Source of the DNA: Collimonas sp. OK607
Lineage (GTDB): Bacteria > Pseudomonadota > Gammaproteobacteria > Burkholderiales > Burkholderiaceae_D
Direction of reading: 5' to 3'
Length of the DNA: 64,000 nt
NCBI RefSeq assembly: GCF_900111995.1
Contig: NZ_FOKF01000022.1
Span: 1 to 64,000, forward strand
This document shows positions 41,260 through 48,897 of this stretch, in pieces; the stretch's first letter is position 1; each line of letters starts with the position of its first letter. The translations under genes and the position numbers were made by a program. A model generated the notes under the pieces. That model made no database searches. It had not been told where the DNA came from and saw only the letters and a list, made by a program, of their open reading frames with translations.

Positions 41260-42630
41260 ATGATAAATCCAAGATTTACCGACTCCAGAGTCCCCAATGC
41301 CGGCATTCGGACGCTTTTCGACATTGAGAATCGCTGGCAAGCGTGGCTCGATGTAGAGGCAGCTCTGGCACAGTCTCAAGCCGGGTTCGGCATCATCCCG
41401 GCCGCGGCGTCCGATGCTATCAGCACCGCAGCACAACTCAATCAACTGGATTTGGCGCGTATTCGCGTCGGGATCGCAGAGATGAGCCATCCCCTGATGC
41501 CATTGATCGTCGAACTGAGCCGAGTCGTCGGAGAAGCATACGGCGGCTATGTACACTGGGGCGCGACAACGCAAAACATTACCCAGACCGGCGATATTCT
41601 GGTGTTGCAGCGGGTGCACAGCGCTTTGCTTAAGCAGATGTCGCGATTGCTCGTGGTCCTGGCAGATCTCGCTGAGCGCGGGGCGGACATGGTCATTGCA
41701 GGAAGAACCCATGGCCAGCACGCCGTCCCTGCGACGTTCGGATTCAAGGTGGCCGTATGGATTGACGAGCTGGCCCGCCACGCCACCCGCATGACCCAAT
41801 TGGAGCCTCGGCTATTCGTCGCGATTATCGGCGGCGCAGCGGGCACCTTCGCGGCACTTGGCGATCGCGCGCCCCAACTCCAGGCCGACATTGCGCAGCG
41901 GCTCGGCCTTGCTCCAATGGCGATACCTGCGCGCAGTATCGGCGACCACTTCGCAGAATATGTGTGCACGCTAGGCCTTGCAGCAGCGACATGCGGAAAA
42001 ATCGGCCGCGAGATCTACACGCTGATGAAAACCGAATTTGGCGAAGTTGAAGAACCGGTACCTGCAGGGACCGTTGGCAGCTCCACGATGCCGCAAAAAC
42101 GCAACCCGCAGCTGTGCCAGGACATTATCAACATATCGACCGAGATCCGCTCACTCGTCCCTCTCGCGCTGGAAGCGGCGCAATGCGAACACGAAGCCGA
42201 TGGCACCGGCGCATTGATGCACGACGCAGTGACCAGAGCTTCCATTCTGACGGGCGACATGCTGGAGCGAATAATCCTCGTGACATCCGGCCTCCGGCTC
42301 TATCCGGAGAGAATGAAAGCGAATCTCTCACTTTCCGGCGGCCTCATCGCGGCTGAGGCGGTCATGCTGGAGCTTGGCGCAGCAATAGGCAGGCAGCACG
42401 CGCATGACGTCGTCTACGTTGCGGCACAAGCCGTGGCTACTCAAGGCGGCTCTTTTGCGGATCGGCTTATCGCAGATGATCGTGTCAATGCGCACCTTAG
42501 CGCAGATGTCATCCATGCGCTGCTGGAGCCTAGTCGTCACACTGGCTTATCGTCTGACTTGGCGCGGCGCGGGGCAATCGCGGCACGACATGCGGCGGCG
42601 GACCTCGAAGCGCGCAGGAAAGTTGCATGA
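41260..42630 (+). CDS. Fumarase/aspartase-superfamily lyase (adenylosuccinate lyase-like)
   Basis: 456 residues. Superfamily signatures: VHWGATTQNITQTGD (about 97-111, C1 region), AGRTHGQHAVPATFGFKVA (about 147-165, catalytic THGQ-His), and the flexible-loop signature GSSTMPQKRNPQL (about 273-285, catalytic Ser). A C-terminal ADSL_C-like part follows (about 360-445). Members release fumarate, or a close analogue, from aspartyl/succinyl compounds by breaking C-N or C-O bonds; one branch (CMLE, PcaB) is a cycloisomerase. This one is not the housekeeping PurB by context: it sits in a LacI-controlled sugar cassette and is co-directional with a glucokinase. I infer a sugar conjugate as the substrate, with product fumarate or an analogue. 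Class certain, substrate unknown. Confidence 0.85.
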   Translation: MINPRFTDSRVPNAGIRTLFDIENRWQAWLDVEAALAQSQAGFGIIPAAASDAISTAAQLNQLDLARIRVGIAEMSHPLMPLIVELSRVVGEAYGGYVHWGATTQNITQTGDILVLQRVHSALLKQMSRLLVVLADLAERGADMVIAGRTHGQHAVPATFGFKVAVWIDELARHATRMTQLEPRLFVAIIGGAAGTFAALGDRAPQLQADIAQRLGLAPMAIPARSIGDHFAEYVCTLGLAAATCGKIGREIYTLMKTEFGEVEEPVPAGTVGSSTMPQKRNPQLCQDIINISTEIRSLVPLALEAAQCEHEADGTGALMHDAVTRASILTGDMLERIILVTSGLRLYPERMKANLSLSGGLIAAEAVMLELGAAIGRQHAHDVVYVAAQAVATQGGSFADRLIADDRVNAHLSADVIHALLEPSRHTGLSSDLARRGAIAARHAAADLEARRKVA

Positions 42631-42687
42631 TTTGAGAAAAACACGTGCGTTTAAAAACTTGTCTGTGCTCACCCGAAAGCCACCTGC

Positions 42688-43692
42688 ATGTCTTCCACTA
42701 CAACCGTTCATTTCCACGACTTGAACCCCGCGGCATATCCCGATGGCCCCCGCCTCCTGGGTGATGTCGGCGGCACAAATGCTCGCTTTGCCCTGGAGTA
42801 CGCTCCGGGACGAATCGACGCCATTCGGGTACTGCAATGCGCCGACCACGCCGAATTTTCTGATGCGGTCGAAGCATATTTGTCGCAATGCCAGAATCCC
42901 TCAGTGCGACATGCGGCAATCGCCATCGCCAATCCAGTGCGAGGCGATGAAGTGAAAATGACCAACCATAGGTGGAGCTTCTCTATCGACGCCACGCGCC
43001 GGCGTTTAAGTCTGGAAACACTGCTGGTAGTCAACGACTTCGCTGCGCTGGCAATGTCTCTGCCGCATCTGGAGCCTACCCATTGCGTGCAGATCGGTGA
43101 CGGCAAGGCAGTAACGGGCAGCGCAATAGGATTAGTCGGCGCTGGCACCGGACTTGGCGTCGGCGGCCTGATTCCCACAGACGGGCGCTGGCTGGCGCTG
43201 AATAGCGAAGGAGGCCATGTTTCGTTTTCACCCGCCGATGAACGCGAAGTGGCCGTCCTGCAGTATTGCTGGCGCAGTTATTCCCACGTTTCGGCTGAAC
43301 GACTAATCTCCGGCCCAGGCATCGAATTGATTTACCAGGCATTAGCATCACACCGCGGCCATTACAGCAATGCATCGCTGGCAACACCCGAAATCGTCAA
43401 TCGTGCATTGGCCGGTACAGATACTCTTTGCCAGGAGGTAATTGAGTGTTTTTGTGGGATGCTTGGAACGATCGCCGCAAATCTCGCTGTCACTTTGGGT
43501 GCGCTGGGCGGCATCTATATCGGCGGCGGCGTGGTGCCTCGTCTGGGCGAATATTTCACTCAATCACCGTTTCGTTCCCGCTTCGAGAGCAAAGGCCGGT
43601 TCAGCGAATATCTCGCGCAGATTCCGACCTACGTCATCACCGCGCAATATCCGGCATTTGTCGGCGTGGCCGCAATTTTGTCCGAACATTGA
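42688..43692 (+). CDS. glk: Glucokinase, Glk family
   Basis: 334 residues of the proteobacterial Glk type (not ROK). Phosphate-1 motif [13 protein letters not shown] (about 25-37), catalytic Asp in [15 protein letters not shown] (about 113-127), [13 protein letters not shown] (about 151-163), glucose-contact Glu in [12 protein letters not shown], and phosphate-2/adenosine region [19 protein letters not shown]. Phosphorylates glucose at O6 with ATP. 57 bp after the lyase gene on the same strand, so the glucose (or a glucose derivative) probably comes from what the lyase and transporter deliver. Chromosomal paralogues may exist elsewhere. Confidence 0.92.
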   Translation: MSSTTTVHFHDLNPAAYPDGPRLLGDVGGTNARFALEYAPGRIDAIRVLQCADHAEFSDAVEAYLSQCQNPSVRHAAIAIANPVRGDEVKMTNHRWSFSIDATRRRLSLETLLVVNDFAALAMSLPHLEPTHCVQIGDGKAVTGSAIGLVGAGTGLGVGGLIPTDGRWLALNSEGGHVSFSPADEREVAVLQYCWRSYSHVSAERLISGPGIELIYQALASHRGHYSNASLATPEIVNRALAGTDTLCQEVIECFCGMLGTIAANLAVTLGALGGIYIGGGVVPRLGEYFTQSPFRSRFESKGRFSEYLAQIPTYVITAQYPAFVGVAAILSEH

Positions 43693-44475
43693 TCCCGCCT
43701 GTCATCTTTGCCCTATTCTCTATCAATTCAAATAATTCTAAGAGATTTAAAGCTCTTCCAGACTGGGCATGTGCAAATTCTTATTCTGTCGCCTTGAACT
43801 GATCTGTGAGAAAACTGCACCTATCATGATAGCTGCGCCGTGTTGGCTAGCATCAAACTTTGCAGGACTGACCCCAGCGTCTAGATAGCGGGATAGTTGG
43901 CAAGATCGCTTATCTTTTGCGTTGTTTTCATTAGCAGAATTCAAAGTCGTTAGCTGCCCGCCAGCTTTGGCAAACCAGCCGCTGGTTGAGAAATTTCCGG
44001 CAACGGCCGGTCTACCTACCTAAGCCGCCGTTCGTTCCAATGTCGCCAAAGAACGCATTTTGCATAGAGCTGTTTGGCATTCCATCGAATGCCCAGTGGC
44101 CGCACCCAGTCTGAAACGGCCAGTGAAGCCTGATTCATTGAAGTCTGCAATGCAGCGGTTGCGGACATTGATTTTCCATAACGCTGTTACTAGTGTCGAC
44201 GGTATTGGCCGTCCTCAGGTGCAATTCTGAGCGGCTGCTCCACTTCGCATAGCCGTCGTTCCGCGATTCAAACGACAAATACTTTGGCGTTACTTTCTTG
44301 AATGGTCGGTTTCTAAATTTGAGAGACCGGACCCGACCCCGAGCAGCCTGTCACGGCTCGCGGGTCCAACGGCAGAAATGCCGCGGTTGCGGTCATTGGC
44401 ATTCTATGTCACGGTTATTGATGTCGACGATTTTGGACTTTCTCAGATGTAGTTCTCTGAAAGAATAGAAGCGGA
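43693..44475. repeat. Non-coding right flank of the island with repeat copies B and C
   Basis: 783 bp. Bases 43693-44149 hold no gene I can support; a 65-codon minus-strand frame at 43747-43944 has no recognisable content. Copy B of the long repeat lies at 44150-44316 and copy C at 44334-44460, in tandem and in the same orientation as copy A at 33184-33395. The B/C junction is GAGAGACCGGACCCGACC. Confidence 0.65.
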
Positions 44476-44586
44476 TCACATCGTTTCTTCCATTAGGTAA
44501 AGTCGGGCGCCGACCTGCAGGCGAAAGCGCCCCTCAGCCGAATCAAGATCAAGTCCGACCAACTCCGATATGCGCCCAAGTCGGTA
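44476..44586 (-). pseudogene. C-terminal remnant of a PucR/CdaR-family regulator
   Basis: On the minus strand a frame ending at TGA 44476-44478 reads RYRLGRISELVGLDLDSAEG and then RFRLQVGARL. This is the highly characteristic last helix-turn-helix segment of PucR/CdaR regulators (family form: RNTLRYRLxRIxELxGLDLxDPExRFxLxLALRL). Only this end is present; upstream it runs directly into IS1182 transposase sequence at about 44585. So an IS-associated event deleted the rest of the gene. Confidence 0.6.
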
Positions 44587-44938
44587 ACGTATCTTTACGA
44601 AAGCTGGCGATCGTCTTGAAGTCAGGTTTCAGGTGACCCGTTAGCCACATCAGTTCCACATTGCGTTGCGCTTCCCGCTCAAGACGCCGGCTCGATTGAA
44701 TGCGATTGAGGTAACCGTAAATATAGATTTTAAGAAGTACAGAGGGGTGATACGCAGGCCGTCCGGTTTCTGCTGGATTGACGCCATCAAATCCCATCTG
44801 ATCCAGATCCAGTTCATCAACGAAGACGTCGACTACCCGCACTGGGTTGCTTTCTGTAACGTAGTCGTCCAGCTGCTCTGGAAGCAATATGCCTTGCGTC
44901 CGGTCCCTGCCTTCGATGAAACGTCCCATATTGATCAC
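44586..44938 (-). mobile_element. IS1182-family transposase, N-terminal fragment
   Basis: About 117 residues starting INMGRFIEGRDRTQGILLPE and including NPVRVVDVFVDELDLDQMGF, GRPAYHPSVLLKIYIYGYLN and RIQSSRRLEREAQRNVELMW, the N-terminal DUF772 domain of IS1182 transposases. Similarity ends after KTIASFRKD at about 44591, where the frame runs on into other sequence until 44549. The DDE catalytic domain is absent, so it cannot transpose. A related C-terminal piece lies at the window start, but that is another locus. Confidence 0.85.
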
Positions 44939-45938
44939 CCGAGATATGACGAGATATCGCTATGACACGACAGAGCCTATTTCGTTTACTCGGGGAACAA
45001 GAAAATTACGTTATATTTGAAGCCAGTTGCGGCTTGGATCTGTTTTTACACAGTCTGGGCCGCAAGCAGACTCTCAAGATTCATAAGTCAGGCAGGTGTC
45101 CACACTCTTTTAATGCGTCGCTGACTTCGCTTTTCAGGCCAAGCTGCCAACCGTCGCACAACTGATTCATCCATGTTGCGGAAAGAATTGCAACGCATGC
45201 ACTCCAAATCTTCCCAAAAATCGATAACAGATTGAATCATTTGCTCCAGTACGACTTCATAAAGTGTAACGTTTTCGAAAGATGGATATTGGGGGGCGTC
45301 ATGTGGCACAGTAATTTGAAACGGCCCAGCCTGAAACGATTCGCCTGGTGCAAACCAGCCAAACCACAACGTAGGCGCTAGCTCAAACACGCGTTTATCC
45401 TTTCGCTTTACGCTTCCCATTAAAAGAGGTGGCGCCGGTTGGCTTTGTGCTGTTCGCCAATATTTCGTTTCCACCAAATATTCGATCTCCCGGTCTACCC
45501 AATTTCTATCGCCACGCTCCGTTTGCTGACGAACTGGGAGGCTTCTTCAAGGAGGCGCACAAGACGACGACTGCTAAGTTACGAATTCGGAAAAAAGTAG
45601 ATAAATTAGTAGGCTAGAATTTTGATTCCAGCATCAGGCTCGCTCCCACTTAAATATCTCCGGGAAAAGGTCGGAAAGGCCCCTTTCATGCGACCCGCCG
45701 ATTCGTGCCGCATTTTTTGCGGTGTGCGCTACACGTAGCGTTCTCAGAAAAGATGAACTGTTCATTTTTAAGAATCAAGGGCTTGTGACCTACTCTCTCG
45801 AGATTACCCCCTGCATATGGACACGCTGCACCAAGAATTGTCCATAATAAATAAATATTAATGGACAACATGTTTCAATCTAAGTAATTGATTATGTTCA
45901 CTAATACGATGTCCATTTTTGTAAAACTTGTCAGTCCA
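44939..45938. other. Right junction of the island
   Basis: 1000 bp between the IS fragment and the radC remnant. It holds one orphan reading frame (45088-45477, minus). Bases 45618-45938 show nothing I recognise: AT-rich sequence running into the radC fragment. Confidence 0.4.
45088..45477 (-). CDS. Hypothetical protein, possibly a truncated remnant
   Basis: 129 codons beginning at a TTG/GTG pair (LVETKYWRTAQSQ). The sequence has normal protein character: many Trp/Phe, LAPTLWFGWFAPGESFQAG, and a Cys pair in DLECMRCNSFRN. The frame is open a further 16 codons upstream (QQTERGDRNWVDREIEYLV) to a TGA, with no ATG and no ribosome site. That suggests the 5' part is missing or replaced. I recognise no family. 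Its position among island debris fits a remnant. Confidence 0.35.
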   Translation of the reverse strand: MVETKYWRTAQSQPAPPLLMGSVKRKDKRVFELAPTLWFGWFAPGESFQAGPFQITVPHDAPQYPSFENVTLYEVVLEQMIQSVIDFWEDLECMRCNSFRNMDESVVRRLAAWPEKRSQRRIKRVWTPA

Positions 45939-46163
45939 GTCATCTATCCGCGCGAAGTGGTCAAAGCGGCATTGGCGCACAATGCCGCCAGCGTCATGCT
46001 GGCGCATAATCACCCTTCGGGGACACTGGAGCCAAGCGCCGCGGATCGTAAATTAACCAACACTTTGAAGCAGGCGCTGGAGCTGATCGACGTCAGGGTG
46101 CTTGATCATTTCATCGTTGCGGGAACGCAAGTGCACTCGTTTGCGGAGCACGGCCAGCTGTAA
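45939..46163 (+). pseudogene. radC: radC, 3' fragment (JAB/MPN domain end)
   Basis: The reading frame from 45939 ([18 protein letters not shown]) through [20 protein letters not shown] to [10 protein letters not shown] is the C-terminal 75 residues of RadC, with the JAMM metal motif HNHPSG...D intact. The preceding 17 codons ([17 protein letters not shown]) do not match RadC, and the helix-hairpin-helix half and the first part of the MPN domain are missing. A full RadC has about 220 residues. It keeps its usual place upstream of rpmB. The likely 5' stub (ATG GCA ATT ACC, MAIT) is at 33147, so the island probably replaced about 140 codons. Confidence 0.8.
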
Positions 46164-46228
46164 ACCCTCCGATTTCAAATTGTTAAATCTTAAAAAGCGC
46201 AGAAGACACAATTGTTTTTCGCAAGTCA

Positions 46229-46257
46229 TTGAAAAATCTCATATTTTTATATATACT
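46229..46257 (+). promoter_or_regulatory. Promoter of rpmB-rpmG
   Basis: TTGAAA (46229-46234) and TATACT (46252-46257) with a 17-bp spacer, 40 bp before rpmB. AT-rich spacer, as in ribosomal protein promoters. Confidence 0.7.
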
Positions 46258-46298
46258 CACCTTTTTTCCAGTTTCGGAAATCTTTTAGGAGTAAAAAC

Positions 46299-46535
46299 AT
46301 GGCACGTGTCTGCCAAGTCACCGGGAAGGGGCCGATGGTCGGCAACAACGTTTCCCATGCAAACAACAAGACGAAACGTCGCTTTTTGCCTAACTTGCAA
46401 AATCGCCGCATTTTCGTCGAGTCTGAAAATCGCTGGGTCTCCCTGCGCTTGTCCAACGCCGGTCTGCGCGTAATCGACAAAATCGGCATTGATGCCGTGT
46501 TGACCGATTTGCGCGCTCGTGGCGAAAAAGTCTAA
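46299..46535 (+). CDS. rpmB: 50S ribosomal protein L28
   Basis: 78 residues, full length: [20 protein letters not shown] at the start (the L28 signature), [19 protein letters not shown], and ending [14 protein letters not shown] 9 nt upstream of the ATG. Contacts the 23S rRNA near the E site. Directly followed by rpmG after 22 bp, the conserved order. Confidence 0.97.
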   Translation: MARVCQVTGKGPMVGNNVSHANNKTKRRFLPNLQNRRIFVESENRWVSLRLSNAGLRVIDKIGIDAVLTDLRARGEKV

Positions 46536-46557
46536 CTAGCAGAATAAAGGAAGAATC

Positions 46558-46725
46558 ATGGCGAAATCAGGCCGCGACAAAATCAAGCTGGAATCGACCG
46601 CAGGTACAGGTCATTTCTACACAACTACGAAAAACAAGCGTACAACCCCGGAAAAAATGTCGATCATGAAGTTCGACCCGAAGGTTCGTAAGCATGTTGA
46701 ATACAAAGAAACCAAGATCAAGTAA
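46558..46725 (+). CDS. rpmG: 50S ribosomal protein L33
   Basis: 55 residues: [33 protein letters not shown], ending VEYKETKIK. No cysteines, so this is the zinc-free (C-minus) form. It is shorter than most ORF cut-offs but clear in sequence. AAGGAAG ribosome site. Followed by a terminator. Confidence 0.97.
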   Translation: MAKSGRDKIKLESTAGTGHFYTTTKNKRTTPEKMSIMKFDPKVRKHVEYKETKIK

Positions 46726-46740
46726 TTGATCCTGTTCTTC

Positions 46741-46778
46741 AAAAAAACCCGCAAGACATCAGTCTCGCGGGTTTTTTT
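46741..46778 (+). terminator. Rho-independent terminator of rpmBG
   Basis: AAAAAAACCCGC (46741-46752) pairs with GCGGGTTTTTTT (46767-46778); GAGA/TCTC-like bases extend the stem. Bidirectional: also suitable for the convergent quinone oxidoreductase gene. Confidence 0.85.
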
Positions 46779-46789
46779 ACGTCCGGCCC

Positions 46790-46818
46790 GTAGGGTGGGC
46801 ACGCTTTTGTGCCCACGC
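46790..46818. repeat. Single REP-like arm
   Basis: 29 bp matching each arm of the REPIN-like repeat at 6601-6681 except one base (T for C in the loop, CGCTTTTG). Lies between rpmG and the quinone oxidoreductase gene. Confidence 0.75.
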
Positions 46819-46830
46819 GTGACCTGGCCA

Positions 46831-47805
46831 TCACGGAATCAACAGCAAGCTGCCGGTGGTGCGCCCTGCTTCAAGATCGGCATGCGCCCTCGCAGCTTCA
46901 GCCAACGGATATTCACCGCCAATTTCAGCCACGACCCCGGCTTGCATCATGGCGATGAGTGCCGCGGATGCCACTGCATAAGTATGCGGATCCGCCAGGT
47001 AAGCCATGATGCTTGGGCGCGCCAGCGAGAGCGAACGGCGAGGCCCTAACTCTCCAACATTGATCGGCGCTATAGGGCCCGCCGCTTGCCCTATGCTTGC
47101 GACCGTACCGAATGGCCGCACACATGCAAGCGTCTTCAGGAGCATGTCGCCGCCGATACCGTCGATCGCGAAATCGACGCCTTTGCCACCGGTCATGGCG
47201 GCAACCTCGGCTACGATATCGGCATCGCGTCCTACGATGACATGATCAGCACCGTATGCCTTGGCGATTTTTGCCTTTTCGGCAGATCCGGCCGTGCCGA
47301 TCACTGTCGCGCCAAGGTGTTTGGCCCAACGCACCAGCAGCGCACCGAGGCCGCCAGCAGCAGCGTGGATCAGAATCGTGCTGCCTGCGCTGGCCGGGTA
47401 AGTGCGAGTGAGCAGCATATGTGCAGTTAGCCCTCGTAACATGGAGGCGGCGGCCAGGCGCGTGTTGATGTTCTCAGGCAACAGAATCGCCTTTGCCTGT
47501 GGCAGCAAACGTGTTGCGGCATAGGCGCCGACCGGTGCGCCGGCATAAGCAATACGATCGCCGATAGCGAGATATTCAACACCCTCCCCGACGGCATCGA
47601 CCACCCCGGCACCTTCGACGCCAAGAACCGCCGGCAACGCTGCAAGCGGATAAAGGCCGGTGCGATGATATATGTCGACAAAGTTGACGCCAATCGCCTC
47701 GTGCCTGATCCGCAGTTCGCCCGGACCGGGCAACTGCGGCTCGCAGGTAACAACTTCGAGTTGATCCGTGCCACCCACACCCGCCATTCTGACCATTTGA
47801 TTCAT
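46831..47805 (-). CDS. NADPH:quinone oxidoreductase (zeta-crystallin type)
   Basis: 324 residues of the medium-chain dehydrogenase superfamily without catalytic zinc. GroES-like domain about 1-120 (GVNFVDIYHRTGLYPLAALP is the quinone oxidoreductase signature) and Rossmann domain with AAAGGLGALLVRWAKHLGATVIG (about 148-170). NADPH-dependent one-electron or two-electron reduction of quinones in the cytoplasm. Divergent from a LysR-type gene with a 103-bp shared promoter region, so probably controlled by it. Confidence 0.9.
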   Translation of the reverse strand: MNQMVRMAGVGGTDQLEVVTCEPQLPGPGELRIRHEAIGVNFVDIYHRTGLYPLAALPAVLGVEGAGVVDAVGEGVEYLAIGDRIAYAGAPVGAYAATRLLPQAKAILLPENINTRLAAASMLRGLTAHMLLTRTYPASAGSTILIHAAAGGLGALLVRWAKHLGATVIGTAGSAEKAKIAKAYGADHVIVGRDADIVAEVAAMTGGKGVDFAIDGIGGDMLLKTLACVRPFGTVASIGQAAGPIAPINVGELGPRRSLSLARPSIMAYLADPHTYAVASAALIAMMQAGVVAEIGGEYPLAEAARAHADLEAGRTTGSLLLIP

Positions 47806-47908
47806 TTTGCCCCCCGTTTTGTCCTTCGTTAAGTTGGACTTATTCTGATCGATTGCGCTTTGTTTGAAAATTCCCTAATATTTGTCATCTTATGTGCAAA
47901 TATTAACA

Positions 47909-48760
47909 ATGGCTGATTGGGAAAATCTTCGGCATTTTGCCGCGTTGGCGCAGGCTGGGACTTTATCCGGCGCAGCGCGACAACTCCATGTCGAACATGC
48001 GACCATAGCGCGCCGCATTGCCGCGCTCGAGGCTGAATTGAACCTTAAGCTGGTAGACCGACGTGGCCGCAGGCTGTCATTGACGATGGATGGCGAACGC
48101 ATTGCAGCCTTGGTCGAACATATGGAGAGGGATGCGCAGGCGATTAACCGCGCAGCCGATGGCGCGCGCTTGGAAGTGGCAGGACATGTCACCATCAGCG
48201 CACCGCCAGCCTTAGCTGCGGCGATGCTGGCGCGACCGCTTGTAGCCCTGCGCAAGCAACACCCCGACCTCGACATCAGCATTCTGGGCGAAACACGCCA
48301 GGTCTCGCTGGAACGCCGGGAAGCCGACATAGCCATCCGCCTCAACCGGCCCACCGACGGCGATTTCATTATCGTAAAGCTTACTGAGCTTACCTATCAC
48401 CTGTATGCCAACCGGGCATATCTCGACCAGACACCACCGGAGGACTGGGCCTACATTGGCTATATCGAGAGCATGGACGCCGCGTCGCAGCAAGCCGCCC
48501 TTATCCGGCACATGGCTGGTGAATCCCTAAGCTTTCGGACGACAACTCTCGATATCCAGATCGCACTGGCGAGTGAAGGCGGCGGCGTGGCAATGCTGCC
48601 AACGTTCATGATGGAGGATGACTCAACCCTGGTCCCGGCAATTCCGGATCAGCAGCCGGTGATGCGGGATGCATGGCTGGTCTGGCATGCAGACTTGAAA
48701 AGCTCGGCCGCTATACGCGCCGTCGTCAAATCTATTCAGGACGCATTCGGCAAGCCATAA
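47909..48760 (+). CDS. LysR-family transcriptional regulator
   Basis: 283 residues from the ATG at 47909 (MADWENLRHFAALAQAGTLS); nine further in-frame codons back to a TTG at 47882 are possible but unlike the family. HTH at about 16-40 (GTLSGAARQLHVEHATIARRIAALE). Substrate-binding domain about 87-280 (ISAPPALAAAMLARPLVALR). Closest in look to LysR proteins that govern quinone oxidoreductases and efflux genes. Probably regulates the divergent qor-like gene. Terminator follows. Confidence 0.92.
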   Translation: MADWENLRHFAALAQAGTLSGAARQLHVEHATIARRIAALEAELNLKLVDRRGRRLSLTMDGERIAALVEHMERDAQAINRAADGARLEVAGHVTISAPPALAAAMLARPLVALRKQHPDLDISILGETRQVSLERREADIAIRLNRPTDGDFIIVKLTELTYHLYANRAYLDQTPPEDWAYIGYIESMDAASQQAALIRHMAGESLSFRTTTLDIQIALASEGGGVAMLPTFMMEDDSTLVPAIPDQQPVMRDAWLVWHADLKSSAAIRAVVKSIQDAFGKP

Positions 48761-48792
48761 AATAAATCTTGAAACAACTCGCCAGGCAAAAA

Positions 48793-48821
48793 AAAACGGT
48801 CCAATTTACATGGACCGTTTT
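48793..48821. terminator. Rho-independent terminator after the LysR gene
   Basis: AAAACGGTCCA (48793-48803) / TGGACCGTTTT (48811-48821), 11-bp stem, 7-nt loop, T/A tracts on both sides; serves the LysR gene and possibly the convergent desaturase gene. Confidence 0.8.
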
Positions 48822-48897
48822 CTTGATAACGATAAGCGCCAGAGAACGCAAGAATCTATTTATGCAAGCACGCTAGCGACCTGCCTTTTATCCTGTA

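Noticed and set aside
41260-42630. Annotating the lyase as purB or pcaB
   Set aside because: It has features of both groups, but no purine or protocatechuate gene is near, and the sugar cassette context argues against either name.
43747-43944. Possible 65-residue minus-strand gene after glk
   Set aside because: No ribosome site, no recognisable content, lies in repeat-rich island debris.
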